Counted from the first letter of the stretch, positions 26,825 to 35,841 are shown. The stretch is DNA of 64,000 nucleotides from Mesorhizobium loti (GCA_002356515.1 AP017605.1:4411001-4475000), one strand, 5' to 3'. The notes: generated by a model from the sequence alone, not told the origin. Translations and numbers: made by a program.

Positions 26825-26840
26825 TCGAACCGAACGGTTC
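26825..26840. promoter_or_regulatory. TetR operator 2 (GAACC-N4-GGTTC)
   Basis: TCGAACC-GAAC-GGTTC, a 5-bp dyad nearly identical to operator 1, 26 bases before the emrA start. Spacing between the dyad centres is about 63 bases. Confidence 0.7.
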
Positions 26841-26865
26841 AGTATTATTACTTTAGAGAGATGTC

Positions 26866-28053
26866 ATGTCCTCGAACGCACCCAACACCGCCGAAGTCCG
26901 CCCCTTCCCCAACGCCAAAGTCGCTCCGGCGACGGAAGTGCCAGAAATTCCCGTCCTGCCGGTCGCACCGCCGCCGGCAGCCGAAGCTCCGGCCAAGAAG
27001 AAGCGCTCGGTGCGTTCCTTCCTGCTGCCGATCATCGGCCTTGCCCTGCTGAGCGGCGGCGCCTGGTACGGCTACGACTACTGGACCACCGGTCGTTTCA
27101 TGATCTCGACCGACGACGCCTATGTCCAGGCCGACATGGCGTTCGTCTCGCCCAAGATTTCCGGCTATGTCGACCAGGTCAAGGTGAGCGAGAACCAACT
27201 GGTCAAGGCCGGCGACCCGCTGCTGACGATCGATGACGGCGACTACAAGATCGCCGTCGCCCAGGCCGAGGCGCAGATTGCTACGCTGGCCAAGACGCTG
27301 GACCGCATCGACGCGCAGACCAAGGCCGCGCAGGCCTCCCTGCAGCAGGCCCAGGCGCAGAAGGTCGCCGACCAGGCCGGGGCCGACAACGCCGCCCGCG
27401 CGCAGCAGCGCGCCGCGCAACTGGTCAAGACGCATGTCGGCACCCAGGCGCAGCTGGACGACGCCCAGACCGCGCTCGACCAGGCCAATGCCGCGTTGGT
27501 CGGCGCCGACGCCCAGATCGCCGCCGCGCAGGCCAATATCGGTGTGTTCGAGGCGCAGCGCGCCGAGTCGGCGAGCACGCTCGCCTCCTTGCAACTGAGC
27601 CGCGACAAGGCCGCGCGCGACCTGTCCTTCACCGTGCTGAAGGCGCCTTATGACGGCGTCGTCGGCAACCGTTCGGTCGAACAGGGCGACCTCGTCAGCC
27701 CCGGCCAGAAGCTCGCCGTCGTCGTGCCGATGGACAAGCTCTACATCGTCGCCAACTTCAAGGAGACCCAGCTTGCCCGGCTGGTTCCCGGCGAAAAGGT
27801 CAACATCTCGGTCGACGCCATTGACGGCCATCCCATCCAGGGCACCGTCTCGTCGCTCGCTCCGGCCTCAGGCGCGGTCTTCTCGCTGTTGCCGCCGGAG
27901 AATGCCACCGGCAACTTCACCAAGGTGGTGCAGCGCGTCCCGGTCCGCATCGACGTCCCGGCCGATGCCCTGAAGACCGGCAAGCTGCGCGCTGGCCTGA
28001 GCGTTGTCGTCAATGTTGACAGCCGCACCGCGCCTGCCGCCACGACCAACTAA
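26866..28053 (+). CDS. emrA: EmrA/HlyD-type membrane fusion protein, system 2
   Basis: 395 residues. Pro/Ala-rich N-terminus, one TM (LLPIIGLALLSGGAWYGY, ~residues 50-68), lipoyl motif (SPKISGYVDQVKVSENQLVKAG), an Ala/Gln-rich coiled-coil hairpin, and the barrel with VVPMDKLYIVANFKETQLARL and PPENATGNFTKVVQRVPVRI. It is the periplasmic bridge for the EmrB that follows 74 bases later. It is divergent from its TetR regulator with two operators between them. Confidence 0.94.
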   Translation: MSSNAPNTAEVRPFPNAKVAPATEVPEIPVLPVAPPPAAEAPAKKKRSVRSFLLPIIGLALLSGGAWYGYDYWTTGRFMISTDDAYVQADMAFVSPKISGYVDQVKVSENQLVKAGDPLLTIDDGDYKIAVAQAEAQIATLAKTLDRIDAQTKAAQASLQQAQAQKVADQAGADNAARAQQRAAQLVKTHVGTQAQLDDAQTALDQANAALVGADAQIAAAQANIGVFEAQRAESASTLASLQLSRDKAARDLSFTVLKAPYDGVVGNRSVEQGDLVSPGQKLAVVVPMDKLYIVANFKETQLARLVPGEKVNISVDAIDGHPIQGTVSSLAPASGAVFSLLPPENATGNFTKVVQRVPVRIDVPADALKTGKLRAGLSVVVNVDSRTAPAATTN

Positions 28054-28127
28054 GCGCTTTTCGGAGGGCGGCTCGGTGGCTGATTAAAGCACCAGGCCGC
28101 CCGGCCTGCCTCAAGGAGGCCCATGCA

Positions 28128-29723
28128 ATGGCAACCGCAACCATCACCGCAGGAGCGCCGCCGGCAAGACCGGCAGTTCCCGACACCATTTCCACACGCC
28201 GCGTCATCGCCTTTCTGGCGATGGTCTTCGGCATGTTCATGGCGATCCTGGACATCCAGATCGTCTCGGCCTCGCTGGCCGAGATCCAGGCGGGCCTCAG
28301 CGCCAGCTCCGATGAAATTCCGTGGGTGCAGACAGCCTATCTGATCGCCGAAGTGGTGATGATCCCGCTGTCGGGCTTCCTCAGCCGCATGCTATCGACG
28401 CGCGTGCTGTTCACCATCGCCGCCGCCGGCTTCACCGCCGCCAGCGCGCTCGCCGCGACCGCCACCAACATCGACCAGATGATCGTCTACCGCGCCGTGC
28501 AAGGCTTCATCGGCGGCGGCATGATCCCGAGCGTCTTTGCCGCGGCCTTCACCATCTTCCCACCCTCGAAGCGCGCCATCGTCTCGCCGATGATCGGCCT
28601 GGTGGCGACGCTGGCGCCGACCATCGGCCCGACCGTCGGCGGCTATATCAGCCACGCCTTCTCATGGCATTGGCTGTTCCTGGTCAATGTCGTGCCCGGC
28701 ATACTGGTGGCGACCGCGGCCTGGTCGCTGATCGATTTCGACAAGCCCAACCTCAAGCTGTTCAACAAGTTCGACTGGTGGGGCCTCGCCGGCATGGCGG
28801 CCTTCCTCGGCTGCATGGAATATGTGCTGGAGGAAGGTCCGAACAATGACTGGCTGCAGGACCAGGGGGTGTTCATCTGCGCCATCGTCATGACCATCGG
28901 CGCGGTGATCTTCTTCTGGCGCGTCTTCACCGCCGAAGAGCCGATCGTCGACCTGCGGGCCTTCAGCAACATCAATTTCGCCTTCGGCTCGCTGTTTTCC
29001 TTCGTCATCGGCATCGGCCTCTACGGGCTCACCTATCTCTATCCGGTCTTCCTCGGCCGTATCCGTGGCTACGATTCGATGATGATCGGCGAGGCACTGT
29101 TCGTCAGCGGCCTGGCGATGTTCGTCACCGCGCCGATCTCCGGCATCCTGTCGAGCAAGATCGATTTGCGGCTGATGATGATGATCGGCTTCTTCGGCTT
29201 CGCCACCGGCACCTGGTGGATGACGCATCTGACCGCCGACTGGGATTTCTATGAGCTGCTCATCCCGCAGATCCTGCGCGGCTGTTCGATGATGCTGTGC
29301 ATGGTGCCGATCAACAACATCGCGCTCGGCACCTTGCCGCCAGACCGGTTGAAGAATGCGTCCGGCCTGTTCAACCTTACCCGCAACCTCGGCGGCGCCG
29401 TCGGCCTTGCGCTCATCAACACCGTGCTGATCGACCGCAACGCCTTCCACTATGCGAGGCTCGCCGAGCATGTGCAGTGGGGCAGTGCCGCCGCGCAGAC
29501 CAAGCTGCAGAACATGACGCTCAACTTCGAGCAGACCACGGGCCTCGACGCGGCCAGTGCGGCGATCTCCAAGCTGTCGGGCATGGTCCAGCAGCAGGCG
29601 GCGCTGCTGTCCTTCATGGACGTGTTCTACATGCTGACGGTGCTGTTCGCGACACTCGGCCTGTTCACCATGCTGATCAACAAGCCGGCCGCGCCCGGTG
29701 GCGGAGGCGGCGGCGGGCACTGA
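28128..29723 (+). CDS. emrB: EmrB/QacA-type MFS drug transporter (DHA2), system 2
   Basis: 531 residues with ~14 TM segments. ILDIQIVSASLAEIQAGL corresponds to motif D1, LSRMLSTRVLF lies in the motif A region and GPTVGGYISHAF in the motif C region. The C-terminus ends in a run of glycines (PGGGGGGGH). AAGGAGG is upstream of the ATG. It belongs to the subgroup common in rhizobia that pairs with EmrA and TetR. It is followed by a bidirectional hairpin shared with msrB. Substrate unknown. Confidence 0.94.
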   Translation: MATATITAGAPPARPAVPDTISTRRVIAFLAMVFGMFMAILDIQIVSASLAEIQAGLSASSDEIPWVQTAYLIAEVVMIPLSGFLSRMLSTRVLFTIAAAGFTAASALAATATNIDQMIVYRAVQGFIGGGMIPSVFAAAFTIFPPSKRAIVSPMIGLVATLAPTIGPTVGGYISHAFSWHWLFLVNVVPGILVATAAWSLIDFDKPNLKLFNKFDWWGLAGMAAFLGCMEYVLEEGPNNDWLQDQGVFICAIVMTIGAVIFFWRVFTAEEPIVDLRAFSNINFAFGSLFSFVIGIGLYGLTYLYPVFLGRIRGYDSMMIGEALFVSGLAMFVTAPISGILSSKIDLRLMMMIGFFGFATGTWWMTHLTADWDFYELLIPQILRGCSMMLCMVPINNIALGTLPPDRLKNASGLFNLTRNLGGAVGLALINTVLIDRNAFHYARLAEHVQWGSAAAQTKLQNMTLNFEQTTGLDAASAAISKLSGMVQQQAALLSFMDVFYMLTVLFATLGLFTMLINKPAAPGGGGGGGH

Positions 29724-29791
29724 CAGAAGAACCATACGCGGCGGTTTCGGGAAGCTCCTCCAGTCCACGCCCGAAAAGCTCTGACCGCGCA

Positions 29792-29823
29792 AAAAACTCC
29801 GGGTCGCAAGACCCGGAGTTTTT
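29792..29823. terminator. Bidirectional terminator between emrB-2 and msrB
   Basis: A 14-bp perfect stem (AAAAACTCCGGGTC / GACCCGGAGTTTTT) with a GCAA loop. The A and T ends serve transcripts from both convergent genes. Confidence 0.88.
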
Positions 29824-29843
29824 CGTTGTGCGCAGTAAAGCCG

Positions 29844-30347
29844 TCAGGCCGTGGCGGGCTTGAAGGTCAGCGCCACGCCGTTGATGCAGTGGCGCAGGCC
29901 GGTCGGCGCCGGACCGTCGTCGAAGACATGGCCGAGATGGCCGCCGCAGCGGCGGCAATGCACTTCGGTGCGCGTCATGCCGAGCGACCTGTCCTCGGTC
30001 TTGCCGATGCCGTTGGCGATCTCTTGCCAGAAGCTCGGCCAGCCGGTGCCGGAATCGAACTTCGTCTCCGAAGGATAGACCGGCAGGTCGCAGCCGGCGC
30101 AGGCGAAAATGCCCTTGCGGTGCTCGTTGAGCAGCGGGCTGGTGCCGGGATACTCCGTGCCTTGCTTGCGCAGCACGTCGAAGGCGGCGGGCGACAGGAT
30201 GGCTTTCCATTCGTCGTCCGTCTTGGTGATCTCGAATTTCTCGGCGGCCTGAGCCGCCTGCGGACTACCCATGCGTAGCATGGTTGCCGCGGCACCGACG
30301 ACGCCGATGGCGGCGGCACCGCTCAAAAGAAAGTCGCGACGGTTCAT
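29844..30347 (-). CDS. msrB: Tat-exported methionine-R-sulfoxide reductase B
   Basis: 167 residues. A twin-arginine signal (NRRDFLLSGAAAIG, residues 2-15) followed by a hydrophobic stretch and AQAA predicts periplasmic export. The SelR domain has both zinc CxxC pairs (FACAGCDLP and CRRCGGHLGH), TGWPSFW, and the catalytic Cys in LRHCINGVAL. It repairs oxidised methionine in periplasmic proteins. It is transcribed toward the emrB terminator and stands alone. Confidence 0.95.
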   Translation of the reverse strand: MNRRDFLLSGAAAIGVVGAAATMLRMGSPQAAQAAEKFEITKTDDEWKAILSPAAFDVLRKQGTEYPGTSPLLNEHRKGIFACAGCDLPVYPSETKFDSGTGWPSFWQEIANGIGKTEDRSLGMTRTEVHCRRCGGHLGHVFDDGPAPTGLRHCINGVALTFKPATA

Positions 30348-30430
30348 GACCAGTTCCTCCGGTTGTTCTTTTTGCCAAACTATACCGCCACGCAGACGTC
30401 AAAAGCCAGTGACGGTGGTCCTCAACGACA

Positions 30431-30469
30431 CTCCGCGCCGGTCCACGCTTGACCGTGGGCGGCGCGGAG
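30431..30469 (-). terminator. GC-rich hairpin downstream of fasciclin gene 2
   Basis: CTCCGCGCC pairs with GGCGCGGAG, with further pairing inside (CCACG/CGTGG). There is no T-run, so termination is only a possibility. It lies about 100 bases beyond the fasciclin stop, in the 225-base gap before msrB. Confidence 0.4.
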
Positions 30470-30572
30470 CACGCGTGTCGTCTGCAGGTCGCGGGAGCGA
30501 GATCATGCAACCGACGGAGGGCTCTTGCTGCAGGTTCGTCGCTGCAAGCCCTTTGTTACATTCCAGGGCCGA

Positions 30573-31130
30573 TCACATCTTCGGGAGCAAAACCTTGTCG
30601 ATGACGTGGATGACGCCGTTGGACTGCTCGACATCGGCGATCGTCACATTGGCGACGTTGCCGTTCTCGTCGGTGACGGTGACCTTGCCGCCTTCGGCCT
30701 TCAGCGACAACTCGCAGCCGCCGACCGTCTTGACCTTATGCGTGCCGCCGTCAGCCTTGGCCATCGAGGCGACATCTGCCGCCATCGCCTTGGCGCCGAT
30801 GACATGGCACGCCAGGATCTTGGTGAGCTTGTCCTTGTTCTCGGGCTTGAGCAGCGTGTCGACCGTGCCGGCCGGCAGTGCGGCGAAGGCCTCGTTGGTC
30901 GGCGCGAACACGGTGAACGGTCCGGCGCCCTGCAGCGTCTCGACAAGGCCGGCCGCCTTGACGGCGGCGACCAGCGTCGTGTGGTCCTTCGAATTGACGG
31001 CGTTCTCGACGATGTTCTTCTGGGCATACATGGCGGCGCCGCCGACCATCGGGTTTTCGGCATAGGCAGCGGTGGCGAGTGCGGAAACGGCGATCGTGCC
31101 GGCAAGCAAAAGAGTGACGTATCTACGCAT
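30573..31130 (-). CDS. Secreted fasciclin-domain protein 2
   Basis: 185 residues. The signal peptide ends near ATAAYA. The FAS1 domain shares long identical stretches with the protein at 20196-20756 (for example NAVNSKDHTTLVAAVKAAG and GPFTVFAPTNEAFAALP), then diverges in the middle. There is one Cys in LACHV and one in GGCELS. The start is fixed by GAGGAG 10 bases before the ATG. It lies downstream of an ECF sigma/RskA-like pair on the same strand, an arrangement recalling SigK-RskA-MPT70/83 in mycobacteria. Confidence 0.93.
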   Translation of the reverse strand: MRRYVTLLLAGTIAVSALATAAYAENPMVGGAAMYAQKNIVENAVNSKDHTTLVAAVKAAGLVETLQGAGPFTVFAPTNEAFAALPAGTVDTLLKPENKDKLTKILACHVIGAKAMAADVASMAKADGGTHKVKTVGGCELSLKAEGGKVTVTDENGNVANVTIADVEQSNGVIHVIDKVLLPKM

Positions 31131-31182
31131 GATGTTCAAACTCCTCGGGTTTCTCTTCCCATCTTTGGGAACGTGAGGAGAT

Positions 31183-31206
31183 ACGGAACACAAACGTGGG
31201 AGTTTC
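31183..31206 (-). promoter_or_regulatory. Candidate ECF-type promoter of fasciclin gene 2
   Basis: On the minus strand GAAACT, 15 bases, CGT, ending 53 bases before the start at 31130. The same pattern with 16 bases precedes fasciclin gene 1. The rest of 31131-31355 holds no gene. Confidence 0.4.
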
Positions 31207-31355
31207 AGGCTATTTTTGAATTTTTATTTTATTCGTCCGGGCGAAGAGATTTATCCGGCGTAACGGTCTGCCGGCTGACGTGGTTATTTAGACATGCGTG
31301 CCACAAGATAGATTTGGATTATTCTGGCGACGGCTTCGCGGTGAGGAGAATCCGG

Positions 31356-32090
31356 TCAGATGCCCTTCAGATCGCCCGCGGCAACCACCGGCCCGGTCGG
31401 CTGTCCGGTCGGCGAACCGCCTGAAGGCTCCAGGCTGACAGCCAGCACCGCACCCTGCGCCAGCTTCTGCTGCGTGGCGGGCGAGACCCCGATATGCGCG
31501 GTCACGCCGGCCGGGATGACGCCCATCGAGACCGGGGCGTTCTTGCCCTCGATCATCCAAAGTTCAAAATCCTTGCCGGATGCGAGCGTGCCGGAAACAT
31601 GCGAAAGGCTGACCTCATGCCGCTCGGAATCATAGACGGCGAGATATTTTACATCGCTGCCGTCGGCGGCCAGCGAGGCGACAAGCCGCTCCTGCGGCTG
31701 TTCAGCCGGCCGATTGACATAGGGCACGGCGACATAGAGAGCCAGAGCGGCAACAGCAGCGACGGCAAGGCCGCGCCAGAAGGCAAGGCTGGACCAAATT
31801 CCGGCGCTTGGTGCGGCAGAGGTTTGAGCGGTGCTCGAGAACAGGCGGCGGTCGATCGCCGGCTTCACCGAAGGCGGCGGCTCGATTTCCGCATAGGCAA
31901 CGGCCAGCGGCGAGAAGTGCACTTCCCAGCCGTCAACGAGCCGCGCGAAATCGGCCTCGGTGTCGATGCGCCTGGATGCGATCTGCCGCTCTTCCACCGG
32001 CAGAACGCCGAGAACGTATTCGGCGGCGAGCAGGTCGTCGCCTCCACGTTCCGGTCCATTGTCCTCTGCCAGTGTCATCTTTCCAGACAT
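31356..32090 (-). CDS. Anti-sigma factor, RskA/ChrR-like
   Basis: 244 residues. The cytoplasmic N-terminus begins DDLLAAEYVLGVLPVEER, the typical anti-sigma opening, with DTEADFARLVDGWEVHFSPL after it. One TM segment lies near residues 103-122 (LAVAAVAALALYVAVPYV). A periplasmic RskA domain follows (FELWMIEGKNAPVSMGVIPAG). It should hold the adjacent ECF sigma factor at the membrane until an envelope signal triggers release. It overlaps the sigma gene by 16 bases. Confidence 0.92.
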   Translation of the reverse strand: MSGKMTLAEDNGPERGGDDLLAAEYVLGVLPVEERQIASRRIDTEADFARLVDGWEVHFSPLAVAYAEIEPPPSVKPAIDRRLFSSTAQTSAAPSAGIWSSLAFWRGLAVAAVAALALYVAVPYVNRPAEQPQERLVASLAADGSDVKYLAVYDSERHEVSLSHVSGTLASGKDFELWMIEGKNAPVSMGVIPAGVTAHIGVSPATQQKLAQGAVLAVSLEPSGGSPTGQPTGPVVAAGDLKGI

Positions 32091-32623
32091 TCTCTAAGTT
32101 TCATCAGGCTGCGGCGCAGCCAGGTACGCATCGTGTTCAGCGGCACGCCGTGGCGCTCCGCCAGTTCGGCATAACTTTCGCCCTTGAGATAAGCGCCCCG
32201 GACGGCCGCCGCCCGGTCCTTCTCCAGCTCTTCGAGACAATGATGGATGCGCTCGGATTCGTCGCTCGCCACCACCATCGCTTCAGGTCCCGGTGCCGGA
32301 TCGGCCACGTCGAGCGCGGCATCGATATCGGCGGCAGGCTTGCGCCGTGCCCTGACGCGATCGATCGCGTGGTTGCGTGCGATTGCCACCAGCCAGGAGA
32401 TCGGGCTCAGATCGGAGACAGCAAAACGATCCGCCTTCGTCCATATCTTGACGAAGACTTCCTGCAGCGCTTCTTCAGCATCTCCCCGGTCGTTCAATAC
32501 ACGAAGGCATACGCCGAAAAGTTTCGCGCTGGTCTGCCGGTAGAGCAGATCGAACGCTGCCCGATCCTTCATCGAAGTCCGGACGATCAGCTTGGTGATG
32601 TCCTGCGGCGTCATGCGGGTCAA
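32075..32623 (-). CDS. ECF RNA polymerase sigma factor
   Basis: 182 residues. Region 2 spans FDLLYRQTSAKLFGVCLRVL to FVKIWTKADRF, with DAEEALQEVFVKIW typical of sigma 2.2-2.3. Region 4 is GAYLKGESYAELAERHGVPLNTMRTWLRRSLMKLRE, containing the HTH. It overlaps its RskA-like anti-sigma and lies upstream of a fasciclin gene, as in the SigK-type (ECF19) arrangement. The likely regulon includes both fasciclin genes in this window. Confidence 0.94.
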   Translation of the reverse strand: MTRMTPQDITKLIVRTSMKDRAAFDLLYRQTSAKLFGVCLRVLNDRGDAEEALQEVFVKIWTKADRFAVSDLSPISWLVAIARNHAIDRVRARRKPAADIDAALDVADPAPGPEAMVVASDESERIHHCLEELEKDRAAAVRGAYLKGESYAELAERHGVPLNTMRTWLRRSLMKLRECLER

Positions 32624-32753
32624 ATTAGGCGATTACGTTGTATTTGCAACGCCGGAAATATTCTGTGCACCTAAAGTCCCGGTGTGCGGGCGCAGGCTTG
32701 GATTGCCAAGGGAATCGCCGCTGGCTAGCTTGGCTGGAGTGGGGGAGCGCGCC

Positions 32754-34253
32754 ATGTCGGTCGAACGGATCCTGTGGGAAGAAGACGCGACCGGCCTCGC
32801 CAGTCTGGTGCGCAAGGGCGAACTGTCGGCGATCGAGCTGACCGAAGCCGCGATCGCCCGCGCCGAGGCCACGCGGCCAGAAATCAATGCTACGGCCGAG
32901 CCGCTCTATGAAAGTGCGCGGGCGAGGGCCAAGACGATCGACCGCGCGCTGCCGCTGGCCGGCGTGCCCTTTGCCATCAAGGACCTCGGCATCGCCATCA
33001 AGGGTGTTCCGTCGCATGGCGGCAGCCGCATTCCGGCCTCGGTGCCCGACGTCAATTCGGTGATGACCGACCGCTACCTCGCCGCCGGACTGATTCCCAT
33101 CGTCACCTCGACGTCGCCGGAACACGGGCTGCGGCTGATGACCGAATCAAAAGCCTTCGGCATCACCCGCAATCCCTGGAACACCGGCCACACCAGCGGC
33201 GGCTCCTCGGGTGGTGCGGCGGCCCTGGTCGCCGCCGGCGTGGTGCCGGTCGCGCATGCCTCCGATGGCGGCGGCTCGATCCGCGTGCCTTCCGCCTGCA
33301 CGGGCCTGGTCGGCCTCAAGACCTCGCGCGGCCGCATTCCGCTGACGCCGCTGGTCAGCGAAAGCTGGTACGGCATGGTGGTCGACCATGCCGTCACCCG
33401 CTCGGTGCGCGATAGCGCGCTGCTGCTCGACCTCACCCACGGTCCCGATCCTCTGTCGCCCTATGCGGCACTTCAGCCGAAGGGCACATTCGCCGCCGCC
33501 GCGGCGCGCGACCCGGGCAAGCTCAGCCTGGCCGTCTACCGCAAGTCGCCGCTTGGCCTGCCGATCTCGGCCGAGACGTTGAAAGCACTCGACACGGCTG
33601 TGGCGCTTGCGAGCGAGGGCGGCCACACCGTCGAGGAGATCGACCTGCCCTTCATCGGCCGCGATTTCCTGGCCGATTTCTGCAGGACGGTTGCATCAGC
33701 CGTCGCCGGCATGCTGCGGGCCGAAGCGCTGCGCGTCGGCCGCTCCGTTACCGGCGATGTCGAGCGCGCCACCCGGGTGCTCTGCCGGTTGGGCGAAATG
33801 CTCTCGGCGGGCGAGATCTATGCCGGCCTGCAGCGGCTGCATGCCGCCTCGCGGCGAATGATCGAGGAAACCGCGCGCTATGACGCCGTGCTGATGCCTG
33901 TCATCGCGCACCCGCCGCTCGCCTGCGGCGCCATGGATCCGAAAGGCGCCGACGAACTGATCGAAAACCTGCTCGACAAGCTTCACCTCACGCCCTTGCT
34001 CAAGCTGAAACCCTTGTTCGGCCAGTTGATGGACAAGAGCCTTTTGTTCACCCACTGGCCGGCGATCCACAATGTCAGCGGCCAGCCGTCGATCGCGCTG
34101 CCCGTCCATGTCACCGACGCCGGCCTGCCGCTCGGCATCCAGGCTGCCGGCCGCCCGGGCGACGAGGAGACGCTTTTGTCCTTCGCCGCGCAGATGGAGA
34201 AGCTCTCGGGCTGGCTCGGCCGTAGGGCGCCCTTGATGGTTCCTTCGCGATGA
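32754..34253 (+). CDS. Amidase-signature family hydrolase
   Basis: 499 residues from the ATG of MSVERILWEED, preceded by GGGGGAG. The amidase signature triad is visible: catalytic Lys in PFAIKDLGI, Ser-cisSer in GHTSGGSSGGAAALVAAG, and the nucleophile Ser in the SDGGGSIRVPS segment. It hydrolyses a carboxamide; the substrate is unknown. It resembles acylamidases more than GatA, since no gatCB neighbours are present. It is divergent from the ECF sigma gene and upstream of argB. Confidence 0.92.
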   Translation: MSVERILWEEDATGLASLVRKGELSAIELTEAAIARAEATRPEINATAEPLYESARARAKTIDRALPLAGVPFAIKDLGIAIKGVPSHGGSRIPASVPDVNSVMTDRYLAAGLIPIVTSTSPEHGLRLMTESKAFGITRNPWNTGHTSGGSSGGAAALVAAGVVPVAHASDGGGSIRVPSACTGLVGLKTSRGRIPLTPLVSESWYGMVVDHAVTRSVRDSALLLDLTHGPDPLSPYAALQPKGTFAAAAARDPGKLSLAVYRKSPLGLPISAETLKALDTAVALASEGGHTVEEIDLPFIGRDFLADFCRTVASAVAGMLRAEALRVGRSVTGDVERATRVLCRLGEMLSAGEIYAGLQRLHAASRRMIEETARYDAVLMPVIAHPPLACGAMDPKGADELIENLLDKLHLTPLLKLKPLFGQLMDKSLLFTHWPAIHNVSGQPSIALPVHVTDAGLPLGIQAAGRPGDEETLLSFAAQMEKLSGWLGRRAPLMVPSR

Positions 34254-34337
34254 CGACGTCGTGAGAGGTTCGAATATGACAGCAATGCCATTTGCCCCCC
34301 GCGCCAATTCCCGCTAAGACGCCGCCGTCTTTACCTG

Positions 34338-34386
34338 ATGCATGTCGCCCAAAAGTGCCCAGCGGTTTTGGGGCAACGACATGCAT
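34338..34386. repeat. Intergenic palindromic element upstream of argB
   Basis: ATGCATGTCG at the left and CGACATGCAT at the right are exact inverted repeats, with CCCAAAA and TTTTGGGG pairing inside. I recall near-identical elements between genes in Mesorhizobium genomes. It would form a long hairpin in the argB leader, 27 bases before the start codon. Confidence 0.7.
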
Positions 34387-34412
34387 AAACTAAAAAGCCA
34401 GGGAACCGCCCG

Positions 34413-35306
34413 ATGACGGACATCGCCGCCACCGCCGAAATGCAGGCCGCCCTGCTGTCGCGCGCTCTGCCCTACATGCAGCGCTACGAACACAAGACGG
34501 TCGTGGTGAAATATGGCGGCCATGCCATGGGCGATATCGAGCTCGGCAAGGCTTTCGCCCGCGACATCGCGCTGTTGAAACAATCCGGCGTCAACCCGAT
34601 CGTCGTCCATGGCGGCGGGCCGCAGATCGGCGCCATGCTGGCCAAGATGGGCATCGAATCCAAATTCGAGGGTGGGCTGCGCGTCACCGACCAGAAGACG
34701 GTCGAGATCGTCGAGATGGTGCTCGCCGGTTCGATCAACAAGGAGATCGTCGCGCTGATCAACGCCGAAGGCGAATGGGCGATCGGCTTGTGCGGCAAGG
34801 ACGGCAACATGGTCTTCGCCGAAAAGGCGCGCAAGACGATGATCGATCCAGATTCCAACATCGAGCGCGTGCTCGATCTCGGCTTCGTCGGCGAGCCGGT
34901 CGAGGTCGACCGCACGCTGCTCGACCTGCTGGCGCGTTCCGAAATGATCCCGGTGCTGGCGCCTGTCGCGCCCGGCCGCGACGGCCACACCTACAACATC
35001 AATGCCGACACGTTTGCAGGTGCCATTGCTGGCGCTTGCAAGGCCTCGCGCCTGCTGTTCCTCACCGACGTGCCCGGCGTGCTCGACAAGAACAAGAAGC
35101 TGATCGATGAGCTGACCGTCGCCGAGGCCAGGGCGCTGATCAAGGACGGTACGGTCTCGGGCGGCATGATCCCCAAGGTCGAGACCTGCATCGAGGCGAT
35201 CGAGCGCGGCGTCGAAGGCGTCGTCATCCTCAATGGCAAGACGCCGCATGCGGTGCTGCTCGAGCTCTTCACCGAACACGGCGCCGGCACGCTGATCGTG
35301 CCCTGA
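34413..35306 (+). CDS. argB: Acetylglutamate kinase
   Basis: 297 residues. It phosphorylates N-acetylglutamate in arginine synthesis. The amino-acid kinase motifs are [25 protein letters not shown] and [13 protein letters not shown], with [15 protein letters not shown] near the end. The N-terminal extension ([14 protein letters not shown]) is typical of arginine-sensitive, hexameric ArgB. It belongs to the conserved engB-argB-HAD-dapD neighbourhood. A palindromic repeat lies in its leader. Confidence 0.97.
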   Translation: MTDIAATAEMQAALLSRALPYMQRYEHKTVVVKYGGHAMGDIELGKAFARDIALLKQSGVNPIVVHGGGPQIGAMLAKMGIESKFEGGLRVTDQKTVEIVEMVLAGSINKEIVALINAEGEWAIGLCGKDGNMVFAEKARKTMIDPDSNIERVLDLGFVGEPVEVDRTLLDLLARSEMIPVLAPVAPGRDGHTYNINADTFAGAIAGACKASRLLFLTDVPGVLDKNKKLIDELTVAEARALIKDGTVSGGMIPKVETCIEAIERGVEGVVILNGKTPHAVLLELFTEHGAGTLIVP

Positions 35307-35324
35307 GGCGACGCGTGCGTCGCC
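35307..35324. terminator. Short perfect hairpin after argB
   Basis: GGCGACGC and GCGTCGCC pair around GT directly after the argB stop, between it and the convergent ridA gene. There is no T-run, so its role as a terminator is uncertain. Confidence 0.35.
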
Positions 35325-35337
35325 CGCGACTGGCCGA

Positions 35338-35736
35338 TCAGGCGGACTGTGGGATGCGCGCGATGACCTTTATCTCGAAGTCGAAGCCGGCCAGCCAGTT
35401 GACGCCCACCGCGGTCCAATTCGTATAGGGCGGTTCGCCGAATACCTTCAGCCGGACGGCGTCGATCGCCTGCCACTGCGCGGCGGGATCGGTGTGGAAT
35501 GTGGTGACGTCGACAATGTCGTCGAACGTGCAGCCGGCGGCCTTCAGCACGGCCGCGAGATTGTCGAAGGCAAGCTGGACCTGCTTTTCGAAGACAGGCT
35601 CGGGTGAGCCGTCCTCGCGGCTGCCCACCTGGCCGGAAACGAACAAAAGGTCTCCCGAGCGGATCGCCGCCGAATAGCGGTTGATGTCATAAAGAGCCTG
35701 CCGGCCGGCGGGGAAGATCGCGTCGCGTTTGGTCAT
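35338..35736 (-). CDS. RidA-family protein (single domain)
   Basis: 132 residues from the ATG of MTKRDAIFPAGRQ. LLFVSGQVGSREDGSPEP, DIVDVTTFHTDP, NWTAVGVNWLAGFDFEIKV and ARIP are Rid/YjgF features, and they match the first domain of the island fusion at 13735-14532 almost position by position. The role is probably enamine/imine deamination. Three TACG-N3-CGTA palindromes lie 77-141 bases upstream, the same operator as in the island, but no regulator gene adjoins it. Confidence 0.92.
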   Translation of the reverse strand: MTKRDAIFPAGRQALYDINRYSAAIRSGDLLFVSGQVGSREDGSPEPVFEKQVQLAFDNLAAVLKAAGCTFDDIVDVTTFHTDPAAQWQAIDAVRLKVFGEPPYTNWTAVGVNWLAGFDFEIKVIARIPQSA

Positions 35737-35812
35737 TTTCACTCCGTTCAAAACAAAGGGCAGGCCCGATCTCCCGGCGATCGCGACCCGCGCTCTACTG
35801 TCGGGGCAATTT

Positions 35813-35829
35813 ACATACGCCCCGTATGT
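35813..35829. promoter_or_regulatory. ridA operator 1 (ACATACG-N3-CGTATGT)
   Basis: A perfect 7-bp dyad around CCC, the best of five copies of this palindrome in the window. Confidence 0.75.
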
Positions 35830-35841
35830 CGGATGTGGGTG

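Noticed and set aside
32592..32753. A longer start for the amidase gene
   Set aside because: The extension overlaps the divergent sigma gene, is unlike amidases, and a good ribosome-binding site precedes the ATG at 32754.
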